From assembly GCA_024305405.1 (NCBI GenBank), contig JAKNDB010000068.1, forward strand, positions 434,001 through 498,000: a stretch of DNA of 64,000 bases, given 5' to 3'. The position numbers and the translations under genes were made by a program. The notes under the pieces were generated by a model that saw only the letters and a list, made by a program, of their open reading frames with translations, made no database searches and was not told the DNA's origin. The stretch is from Dirofilaria immitis (Eukaryota > Nematoda > Chromadorea > Rhabditida > Onchocercidae). Below, piece after piece: positions 28,801-41,700 of the stretch; position 1 is the first letter of the stretch, and each line of letters starts with the position of its first letter.

Positions 28801-31800
28801 TTTAATTTTATATTTTTTAAAATATTTATGGAAAAAAGATTTTTATTTAAGCAATTTTTTTTTCCAAAATTATCACTTATATTGCTATTTTATTGAAATC
28901 AATGATTTATTATCATTGATTATCACTTTTTTCATCATTTCTTATATCACATTTTAAATCTTTTAGGGAAAATTTTTTAATGGAAAAGAAAAAAGAAACT
29001 ATAAATTTTTGGGCTTCAAATATTAGTTTAAATTGGGAAGATGAAAAGATTAATAGGAATGAAGAATTATAAACAGAGGAAAGAGAGAGAAAGAAGAAAG
29101 AGGGAGAAGAGGAGAGAGAGGAGGGAAGGAAATAAATAATTCGATTAATTTAAATAATTTTTTAAATTTCTGAAAATTTTTGTTTTGCAAAGAACCTTAC
29201 TGAAATAATATTTAAAAAAGGGAAAGAAAGTTTTCGTTTCTAAATAAAAATAGCTTTTAATTAGCAAACATTTGCATACAAATTTTAACGAATTTTTGAT
29301 TACATTAATATGCTGGAATTTTCGAGAATTTTCGAGAATAAGTTATAAAACAAAAACTTTTGAATATTTCGCAAATTAGTGATTATATATAGTAAAAAGT
29401 AAAAAGTAAAAAAAATAGAAAAATGAAAACTTCAACATCTTCTAAGAATCTATCACGAAGAATCGTCGAGAATATCCGCGAATAAATTATAGAAGAAAAA
29501 TTATTGAATATTTCGCAAATTAGTAATTATATATTGTAGAAATAGAAAAGTAAAAAGTAAAAAAAAATAGAAAAATGAAAACTTCAACATCGCCTAAGAA
29601 TCTATCACGAAGAATCGTCGAGAATATCCGCGAATAAATTATAGAAGAAAAATTATTGAATATTTCGCAAATTAGTAATTATATATTGTAAAAATAGAAA
29701 AGTAAAAAGTAAAAAAAAATAGAAAAATGAAAACTTCAACATCGCCCAAGAATCTATCACGAAGAATCGTCGAGAATATCCGCGAATAAATTATAGAAGA
29801 AAAATTATTGAATATTTCGCAAATTAGTAATTATATATTGTAAAAATAGAAAAGTAAAAAGTAAAAAAAAAATAGAAAAATGAAAACTTCAACATCGCCC
29901 AAGAATCTATCACGAAGAATCGTCGAGAATATCCGCGAATAAATTATAGAAGAAAAATTATTGAATATTTCGCAAATTAGTAATTATATATTGTAAAAAT
30001 AGAAAAGTAAAAAGTAAAAAAAAAAATAGAAAAATGAAAACTTCAACATCGCCTAAGAACTAAACCATTTGGCAAAGATAAACGAAAGAAAAATGAATCG
30101 ATTCGATAAGTTTTAAAAATATTTATGAAATATTGCAAAAAAAAAAAAAAAGCAAAACAAAAAAGTTTTGCAAAAATTTTAAGAATAAAAATGCAAAAAA
30201 GCAAAAAAAAATATGCTAACATTAATCTTTCGTTTGTATGAAAAAATTTTATGAAAAAAAATCACAAAAATTTGCATAAATTGAAAACTGCCAAAGAGAA
30301 ATTGTAAATTTCAATTTTCTAAATTTACTTTAATAAAAGCTTTTTTTTCCTTCAAAAAAGTGATTAAATGCTTCCTTTGATTGATTTATATTTAAAAAAA
30401 AAAGAAAAAGATTTATAGATAAATGATATATGATAAGTGATAAAATGTCATATATGCAAGAATGAATCTGAATTTTTATAATTAATTTAAATAATGAAAG
30501 TCAATAATTTAGGTTGAACTATTTGTTGTTGTTGTTTACTTGTTTTTACCTAAGCATTTTTTTTTCTTTGTTTTGCAGAAGATAGTAGACATAAAGGAGT
30601 AATAAAATAAGCATATTGTAAATAATTATAAATTTCTATGCGTAATATGCGTATAATATACGTGTATTTATGCGTAATGTGGGCGTGATATACGTGTGTG
30701 TGTGTGTTGTGTGTGTGTGCATGTATGTGTGGTGAGTGGATATGTGTGTGTGTGTGTGTGTGTGTGTATTTATGTATGTGTATGTATGTAGATGAAAGAG
30801 AAAATATGACGCAAAACAGGTGAATCAGATAATGATAAATTCCTATTGATAAACAATATATCATCTGAACCGGATAATGATAATTGGTATTTGATACACA
30901 ATTATCATTTATTTAATTAGCGATAATTTCTTAAGAAGCTAGAAAAACCACACTTATAATCGAGAAAAATTGGAAAACAATTAAAGAAATTAACTCCAAG
31001 CATTCATTTCATTCTCGAGAAAAATTCTAATCAATCAATCAATCAATAATTTCATAAAATACATTCATTTCCAATTTTCTATTCATTGCTTTGGAAAAAT
31101 AATTTTAAAAAATTTGTTTAACTAAGCAAAAATATATATGTATACTTTTCATATTTTAAGGAGTTTTTCTCAGGTTAATTAATAATAGCAATAATGATAA
31201 TAACACGAATAAAATGATAAGAACAAGAATAATATTGATAATATGATAATAACAAGTGCAATAGTAATAATAATAATAATAATAGCAAAATATATATGTA
31301 TACCCTTCATATTTTAGGAAGTTTTTTCTCTCAGACTAATCAATAATAATGATAAATAATAATGATAACAACACGAAAAATGATGATAATAATAATAACA
31401 ATAACAAGATATATTTGTATATCTTTCATATTTGAAGAAGTTTTTTCTCTCAGACTAATTAATAATAATACTAATGATAACAGCAAGAATAATAATGATA
31501 ATAATGTAATAGCAAGAGTAATAATAATAATAATAACGTTGAAATCTTCATGCTGAAAATTTCTTCACCATATCAATACTCAGTTTATAGTGATATAAAT
31601 TAATGATAAGTTTCTTAAGTCATTATTTTCTCGAGTCATCATTTTCTCGAGTCGTTATTTGCGAAAAACTTGGAAAATATGTCAACTTTTTGCATAAACA
31701 TTTTAGGCATAAATGCAACTGTATGAACGAGAAAGATATGGTGAGATATTTGAAGATTTTTGACAATGACAAATTTGGAGATTCAGATGACGATATATTT

Positions 31801-34800
31801 AAAGATTCTAATGATGAGACATTTGGGGATTCTAATGACGATACATTTGAAGATTCTAATGATGATGCATAATAAAGAATTTGTCATATTTTTTTAGTTT
31901 AGATGAAAAAAATTACAAAAAAGATGAAATCAATTATTTGATTGTTCTAATGATGGTGCATTTGAAGATTTAGATAACGATATATTTGAAGATTCTAATG
32001 ATGAGACATTTGGGGATTCTAATGACGATACATTTGAAGATTCTGATGGTGATGCATACAAAGAATCTGCCATATTTTCTCGGTTTTAGATGAAAAAAAT
32101 CACAAAAAAAAAGATTCAACTAATTATTTGATTGATTTATTGAAGCTATTGTTATAAATACATACCAAAGAAATAAACAAAATAGAAGAACAATCTTTTT
32201 AAAATATGAAATTTAACTTTGCTTTTTTTTTTTTTAAGGAAAAACATTCAACATATTTTCATTATCATCTCATTGCGATGTTTAAATTATTTCAATTTTG
32301 AATTTTGAATTTAAAAAAAAAAAAGAATACTTAAATTCAACACTTTCGAAGAATAAGAAGAAGAAGAAGAAGAAAAGAAGATCTAAGAATAAGTTTAATT
32401 TTATCTTTTTCCACTATAATTTCATTGCGATTTTAGAAACTTTTGAAATTATTTCAGTATTGAATTTTAGGAAAAAAATTTTTTTGAACTGAAATTTAGG
32501 AGAAAAGAATTTTTCGAATAGAAATATTTCAAATTAAATTTTAGAAAAAATTCGAACAAAGAAAAAGAATTGTGAAAAAAATTTTAAAACTTCAATAAGT
32601 AATGTTTAGCAATTGAAGCTAATGCATTGTTCATTTTGCCATTTCTTACATAATTACTAAATTCGATTAATTGATATTTCATTTCCAATATGCAATTATT
32701 TTGACTCTTAGAATTTAAAAAATTTTAACTTAATTTTAAAAATATTGCAGAGTGATTGGAGACAAAAGATTGCCTCATCAATCTATTATCGTTAATCAGA
32801 AATGAAAAATATTCGTTTTTTTTTAGTTACAAAATTATATCATCTAATTATTGATTGTCAGATATAAATAAATGATAACACTCTATCCGATCGATTCATT
32901 TATAGATTATACCAAACGACCAGATTTAACTTTTAATGATTCCGGAACCGGTATTAACAAGGGAGCAATAAGAATAGATAGATGAAAGTGGTAAATCTTT
33001 TTTATCAAAATAAACATTTGACAGTTGAAAGAAATTCCTTCGGCCCATTTACGGATCTCATACAAACGGATTTAACTTTCTATGATTCCCGATCCGGCGT
33101 CATTAAAAAGCAAAAATAACAGATAGCTGAAATTAGTGAATCTTGTTTTTTTTTACGAGAATAAAGATTTGACAGTTGAATGAAATTCCTCTCGTTTATT
33201 CATTTATGAATTATAGGCATACAACCGGATTTAACTTTCAATGATTCCGATTCCGATACTAACAAAAGAACAATGATAATTAGTGGTAAGAGGAACATCA
33301 AGCTATATGAAATTATTGAATCATTTTTTTCTCTTTTCAAAATAGAAATTTGATGATTTTCAAAAATTTAACAATTTGATAATCTTTTGGAATAATACAA
33401 AATCAAAATAAAATTAAGTAAATTGATAAGAAAGTAGAAATTCGGGCATCTATTTTTTATTATTATTTTTGTATAAAATTAAAATTTGGAAAAAAATTTG
33501 TAATTAAATTTATTTCTTTTGAATTATAAAATTTTTAATTATAATTTTATTTAAAGAAATTTTAAATTTTTGTTTAGTAAAATTTGGAAATATATTAGAC
33601 TTAATTAATGAAATTTATTAAAAATAATATTTAATTTATATATTTTAATTTCCTTTTTTTTCATAATCAATTTATTTTATATTAATTTTTTATAATATGA
33701 AAATATCGTAAATATATTTTTGTAAAAATTTTTGATTAAAATTTTATTCTTATAATGTTGATAAAAGGTTGAAAGAAGAATGTTAAAATGTACTATAAAA
33801 CATTCATGTAACTGATAAATCAATTTAACGATATGCTTAAAAATTTCAATATTATAATAATATATTATAAAACGTTCACGTAACTGATAAATGAATTTAA
33901 CATCTTATCATGAAAATGATATAATATTTCAAAAAAGGAAAGAACTATCAGAAATCAAAAGTAAGAAATTAAAATTTAAAAATTGAAATAGAAAAAAATA
34001 TGATGCGCAAACATTTAATCCGTTCCTTTTGATTTATTGATCGTTAAGTTACAGGTCAATCAACCAATTAACATATTTAATCCGTTCCCTTTGATTTATT
34101 GATCGTTAAGTTAAAGGTCAATCAACCAATTAGTCAATTAATAATCAGTCAATCAATCGATCAGGTAATCAATCAATCAATCAGTCAGATAATCAGTGAA
34201 TTCAATCAGTTACAGTTTAGTGGACGAAATTGAATAAAATTTTGGAAAATGAAATAAAGCGTAAAATTAAAGGCTTACATCGATGTGATTCATTTATTCC
34301 ATTTTAAATGTAAATTTACTCAAACCACCGCCTCATTTTGCCTTTTCCGCCTTTTGTTATATTTGGAATGGATGAAAAGAGTGGGCGTATTAGTAGTAAT
34401 AATAATAGTAGTAATAGTAATAGTAGTAGTAATCATAGTGTTAGTAATCTGCCATCTTTGCTCATCAATAAAATGCACGAAATTAGACCTCAAACTAAAT
34501 AAGCTTAGGCCAAGAAAGATTCGTCTTCTTCCTCCTCCTCCTCCTCCTCCCTATCGTCTCAATCTTTTCCAGCTGAACAAATCTAAATAACAAATATTGA
34601 CAACAATCACAGTTTTGTCGCTTAAATATGTATAAATTTAAATTTGCTGCAAAATTTAAATAATCTCGACAAAATGCATCAATAAATCAATCAATCAATC
34701 AATCAACCAACTGATCAATGAATCATTTGAAATTGGTAGAAAATTTTTGAAAAATTATTAATTAAAAAGAAAAATTAATCAATAAATTAATATTATATAA

Positions 34801-37800
34801 ATTATAGAGAAAAAAATAATTATGTTATTAAGAAAAAAGATAATAATAGTAATAATAATAATAATAATAATTCAGGCCTGAAATGAACCTTTAATAGTGA
34901 ATGATGCTAATTTCAGGTTCAAATAAATCAATGAAAATAACCATGCTCTCGTGAAAAATTCAATAGTTTCAGCAAAATAATGAAAAAAAAAAAAACCTTT
35001 TTCTAGGCTACAAATAACTTTTTTAAACCATAAATGGGCCATAAATAACCTTTTTTAGGCCATAAATGGCTTTTCCAAGGCCATAAATAAGTTTTTTAAT
35101 AGTATTTGATGAGAATTTAAGATTCATTTTTACTAATTGACTTATTTCTTAAGCGAATAAATAAATTTTTTCATACCAAAGAAAAAAGCCAAATGAATTT
35201 CTGATCTGTTGTCCTAAATGCCAAAAAGAAGCCAAATGAATTGTTGATTTGTTGTTATCGTGAATGACAAAAAAAAAAAACAACCAAATAAATCTTGGTT
35301 TGTAAGAGCCAAATGAGTTTTGGCTTGTTATTCTAAATGTCAAAAAGAAGCCAAATGAATTGTTGGTTTATTATTCTGAATGCCAAAAGAAGCCAAATGA
35401 ATCTTGGCTTGTTATTATGAATGCCAAAAGAAGCCAAATGAATTCTGTCTTAATCCAGAATTAGTAATGAGTATTATTCATATGATTTGTTACAGTAGTA
35501 TTTATGTATATTTGAGTTTAAATTAATTATTAAAAATATATTATTTAATTGAATCTAAGAAAATGAATGCTTCTTCTCTTTTCCCTCTCTTATCAATTTA
35601 ATCATATCACTTTAAATTAGATCAATTTATTAAATTAGCCTAAATTAATTTGTAATTTATTGAATTAACTAATCTAAGTGTTTTTTTCTTAGCTAACTGT
35701 AATTAATTTAATATCAAAAATTTCATTTAAAACTTTTATATTATAGTAGCATCTTTTACGCTAACTAATTTAGCGTAAAATTTTACTCGATAGTTACCAT
35801 ATTAGCATCTTTTAGGAGCAATCAACTAACTTGATGCGTAAAAATTTACTCGAGACTTCTATATTAACAGCTTCTATACATAAATAACTAAGCGTAAAAG
35901 TTTATCGAGAGTTACTGCCATATGGATAGATCTTTGCTCGAGAGTTCTACATTAACAGCTTCTATGAGTAAATAACTAAGTGTAAAAAATTAAGCGTAAA
36001 AGTTTACTCGATACTTACCATATTTAGCAATATCAAGCATAAAAGTAAAATTCAAAGCTTCGATCGATAAAGATTTGTCACAAGTCTTTATCGATCGAAT
36101 GATATATGATAAATGCAATATGATAATAAATGCCTTTCAAGAAGCAAATACACATAAATTACATAAACATATTGCGATAGTATTTTCAATTATATGATCT
36201 CGATCAATATCATATTACAAAAAAATAGTAACTGCCAACGAATAAATTATTTTTATGAAAATTTCATAGTTCAAAGAATAAAAGTTTTTTTTTCATTTCA
36301 TCTGATCATCAAAATTTTAGGAACAATGAGATTTTATCAAAGATAACATATATATATGCATATGTGCTAATTTCAATTAATATGCTTTTAAATTAAACTT
36401 TATAATTTGAAATGGATCATTAATTAAACTTTATAAATTGGAATGGATCGTTTCTTCAATCATTAAAAACTTTTAATAATTAATTTTTAATTATTTTGAT
36501 GAAAGAAAGAAGCTTAAAAGATTTTGATTTTAGATAATTTTATCGATTTGTTTTATTTGAAAATGTAGAAAAAAGAATATAAATTATAGGAAAAATTATT
36601 TTTGATTTATTATTTATAATTAATGATTATAAAAGAAAAATAATTTAATTGATATGAACAGGTAAACTAAAGTGTTGATATGAACAAATAAACTAAAGTG
36701 TTGATATGAACAAGTAAACTAAAATATTGATATGAACAGGTAAACTAAAATATTGATATGAACAGGTAAACTAAAGTGTTGATATGAACAAGTAAACTAA
36801 AATATTGATATGAACAGGTAAACTAAAGTGTTGATATGAACAGGTAAACTAAAATATTGATATGAACAGGTAAACTAGTAAAAGTCTCATTTTCTAAATT
36901 GTCAAAAAAATGCCATTTATTATCATATAATTTTATTAAAAAAGATATTGATATTATATTTTTAAAAAAAAAAAGAAATCGATAGGAGAAGGTAATTTAT
37001 TTATTTCGAAATTATCAATAATCTAATCATTTATTTCCAAGAAAAATTATCAAAAAAAAATGCTAATAATCTTATTAAAAGGAAACTAATTATATTTTAC
37101 TTTTAAAAGAAAAACGAAAATTGATATCGACAGGTAACTAATTATTTCTTAATTATCAATAAGATAATTATTAATTTGTTAAAGAGTTATCAATAATCTA
37201 ATCATTTATTTCTAAAAACTGCCAACATTAAATTACCAAAAAAAATGTTAATAATTTAATTAAAAAGAAACTAATTATCATATTAACAGGTAATGAATTA
37301 TTTCTTAATTATCAATAAAAATAATTATTGAGTTGCTACAAATTATCAAATAATCTAATCATTTATTTTTAAGAAACTGAAATTATCAAAAAATTGTTAG
37401 TAATTTTGCAAAGAAATTAATTATGATATTAATAAGTAACTAATTATAATATTAACAGGCAACTAATCATTCCTTAATTATCAATAATCTAATCATTTAT
37501 TCCTAAAAATTATCAAAATTAAATTATTAAAATAAGAAAAAAATGCCATTTTATTGTCAATAATTTATTTATTTATTTTATTTTTATTTTTTTGTTATTA
37601 AAATGAAACGGTCAAATGAACAAACAAAAATGTCAAAAAATATTTTAAAACGAAAAGAAAAAAATTTCTTTTTTTTTTGTGTACTAATTTTAAACTTTAA
37701 AAATAAAACATTCGAAGAGAGAATGAAAGAAAAAAAATAGCAAAATCTTTTTAGATTAAACAAAATGTAAAAATTTTTTTTTAATATTTCAACAAATCGA

Positions 37801-38689
37801 TTGATCGATTGATTGATTGATTGATTTTTTTGTTTTTTTTCCTTTTTTTCTTTTCAAATTGGTTGATTAAAGTGTTTTAAACAAATTTTTTTTCCGTTTT
37901 TTTTAAATTTCCTAAAATACGATAATATCATTTTGTTGAAAAATAAGTGAATTAATTCTTTTTCTTAAAAAAAAGAAATTACAAAAAAATTGAGAGAAAT
38001 GATAAGAGATATAAATGATATGTATGTATTGAAAATGATATCAAATTGTTGTAAATAAATCAAAATTTCATTGTTTATTTATATTTAAAGTATAAATTGT
38101 AAATTAAATCAAAATTAAAACTTATTTGATATGAAAAGAAAAAATAAATAAACTTAGAATTATGATTCATATGAAATTGTTGTAAATAAACCAAAATTTC
38201 TTTCATTGCCTCCTTGGTATTTCATTCTTTAAAGAAGTTCAAATTTTAAAATAAAATTTAAAAAAAATCAAAAACTTACTTAATATCAGAAGATTGTTCA
38301 TTTGATATTACGATCGATTGATGATCACTATTATTAGCTGATAATAATTGGGAATTGGTATTTGTTGTAGCCATTATGTATGATTTGGGCCGTTGTCGAT
38401 GTTGATAATGAATGCCATTGAAACTATCGGTGATATTGTTATCGTTGTTACGATTATTGTTGAACAAATACGATAATCCTTAAAAATGAAAATAATTTAA
38501 AATTTATAATAGAATAAATATATGATCAATGGTTATCAAATATTAAATGACCATAACGAATGATTGACCTGAAAAATCATTTTCAAATCATTTCATTTCT
38601 ATTTTATCACTATTATTAATATTATCCAAAATTATTTTCATTGCATATTTCATCATTCATCCCACTGCTATAGCATTATCATACCATTG

Positions 38690-38726
<37 letters not shown>

Positions 38727-41700
38727 ACACCATCATCAGTCATTTCAATACTATCGTATTATCATATCATCGTCATCATCATCATCACTATCATCACCAT
38801 TATCATCATCATAAATTATCATCATAATCATTATTATACATCACCATCATCGTATCATCATCATCATCATCATCATCATCAGCCATTTATTTCAATATTC
38901 AAATTTGGTAAAATAAAATAATCGCATAACTTCCACTTTTTCTCTCTCTCTCTCCTCTCTCTTTTCATTATAATTTTTACTTAATAAATTGAAAAATATT
39001 CAAAAAAGTTTCAGTTTTTTTTCTTTTATAAGAAACAAAGAGAGAGAGTGAGAGAGGGAGGGAGAGAGGGAGAAAAATTAAGAAATGTAATTTTTTTTTG
39101 GAAGAAAGAAAGCTAATCAACACGAATGATATATTTATCAATGAGATAAAAAAAATTAAAGTAAAAGAAAATTTCATCCAAAATGAATGTATCAATCAAC
39201 AAAAAAAAAAGAGCAAAAGAAACAAGTTTGATTGCAAAAAAAAATTAAAAGATTTCCGAATTGATTTATCAAAAAGAAAAAGAAAAAAAAATTTGCTTAA
39301 GTAAATTATTTTAGGATAAAATTTTTTCATTTCAAATTATATTTTCTCTTTCAACAAAAAAAAATTAATTAAAAATTTTTCTAATTAAGCATGGCATAGA
39401 ATAATAATAATTAAGCAAATATACTTACATATATACAAATGTATTCTAGTAATTCAATTTCATTATTACAGTCATTCATTATCATTATTACAGTAATTCA
39501 ATTCCAAAATTACGGTAATTCACTTTTATTACTGCAGTAATGCAATTTCATTAATACGGTAACACATTTTCATTGTTACAGTAGTCCAATTTCATTATTA
39601 CGGTATTTTATTTTTATTATTACAGTAATTCAATTTCATTATTATAATAATTTCAAGACTGCGTAGCAAAATAATCGTCAAAATACATATTATCGTAATT
39701 TGAAATCATTTGCTATATTAATGAACGATCATAGATTATAATGAACATAAAATGGATACTGTAATTAAGCAAAATATATAAATTTTTACAGTATATAGGA
39801 AAGTATGTTTAATATAAAATTTAAATTGTAAGAAATAAATTAATTCAATGCCAATTATTATTATTACAATTTTTTGATAAACAATATAATGCCTATTGAA
39901 ACATTTCGTCGATAAATTTATTTTTGAAAGATTTTTTTAAAAAAAAAAGAAAAAATAAAAATTAATTAAGAAAATGGAAGAAAAAAATCGTTTCGCCACA
40001 TAAGCTACAATGATAGGACGAAAAACCAATAAATTAATTTAGTTCTAATTACTGAAATTTATCAATTAATTTTGATTTTTTATTTTTCTTTTCTTCAACA
40101 CATCAAAATGAAAATTCGAAAAATTCATTTCTTCCGAATTAATTTAGGGAAAAATAATTTTTAGTATTTTCATTTTTTTTGCAAAGACAAAAGATTTTTC
40201 TCAAAAAAAAATTTGATAATAAAATTGTTAAATGTTAAATTTTTAATTTTAATTTATTTCATAAATTTTGAGAATGAAAAATTTTAATTTTAATTCTTTA
40301 AAATATTACATTATTCTTTTTATTTTATTCTCGAGAAAGCAAAAAAAAAGGTGGAGATGTGGAAAAGAAAACAAGCAAAATTAGTAAGATTAGTAAGAGA
40401 AAATTATTCTCGAGTAAATTATTGATAAAATAGAAAAGATTCAAAGTAGCATAAAATTTGAACTATTATTTTAACTTTTTTTTGCTAATTTTTTATTACT
40501 TTTAATTCTCGAAAAAAAACCGAACATAAAGATGAGTTATTCTTGAGTAAATAATTATTACCGTAAGATAGCAGCTAAATTTTTTTTTTTAAAAATTTTC
40601 AACATTTATTATTTTAGGAAAAAATATGGTGATGATGAAAGGGAAAGATAAAATGAAATGCCTCCTTAGCTCTTCTTATCGATCGTCATATTTCATTATC
40701 ATCAATAGATAATATTATTGATTTTCGTTTATTTAACGAATGAAAATTTTAAAATTCACACAATCATAAATCAGTGTAAAATTTCAAAATTCAAAGAAAG
40801 CTATATATCAATTGGAAAATTCGCAAATTTTAACAGCTGCAACAATTCTGCAAACCAATGTTATAAAGAGTTGTTAGTAATAAATAGAAACAAATCATTT
40901 CTTAAAAATATTTCTTATCGAAAAAAAAAAGAATTATTATTTATTTCAATAAGAGATAAACAGAAATAAACGAATGTACTTTTTTCTTTGATTAATTAAT
41001 TAAAAAAAAAGAAAATAAAATTTTTAACAAATTAAATCGATAATAGATATGTTTAGAAGAATGAGAGTACTTTGAGAAAAAGTACTTTTTTTTTTTTGTT
41101 TTTATTTTTCTTCTCCGAGAGATATACCGAGAAATTTATTTAAGATTAAATGATCAAATTGAATTATAAAGCGAAAGATTGTTCTTGAAAATGATCATTG
41201 CTTTTTCTTCTCCGAGATGTACCGACAAACTTATATGAGATTGATGGATCGTTTGAATTCAGTTTTTGTTTCCTTTTCTTCGAGATATACCGAGAAATTT
41301 ATTTAAGATTAGATGATCAAATTGAATTATAAAGCGGAAGATTATTTCTTAGAGTGATCATTGCTTTTTATTCCCGAGATACGAGAAATTCATTTAAAAT
41401 AGATAGATCATTTGAATTCAATTTTCGTTTTTTTCTCCGAGATATGCCGAGAAATTTATTTGAGACAGATGATCAAATTGAATTATGAGCGAAAAATTAT
41501 TAGTGATCATTTTTTTCTTCTCGAGATATAGTGAGAAATTTATCTGAGGAAGATAATGATCAATTGAATTGCTGATAAAAAATTATTCGTGAGAAAGATC
41601 ATTTGAATTCAATTTTCTTTTTTCCTCCCGAGATATAGGAGAAATTCATTTGAGATAGATAACAATCAGTTGAATTGCTGATAAAAAAGATCATTCCACA

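Larger units (their letters stand above)
24641..38279 (-). other. 13.6-kb intron
   Basis: The intron is mostly AT-rich sequence and tandem repeats, which are listed separately. Stretches 24780-26160 and 26530-27400 hold only A/T-rich sequence and homopolymers. Two candidate plus-strand coding islands (31603-32135 and 34285-34590) lie within it. Confidence 0.8.

Noticed and set aside
40718..40969. 83-codon plus-strand open frame of mixed composition
   Set aside because: It is AT-driven Lys/Asn/Ile/Ser sequence without a recognisable motif, splice signals or composition shift strong enough to support a gene.
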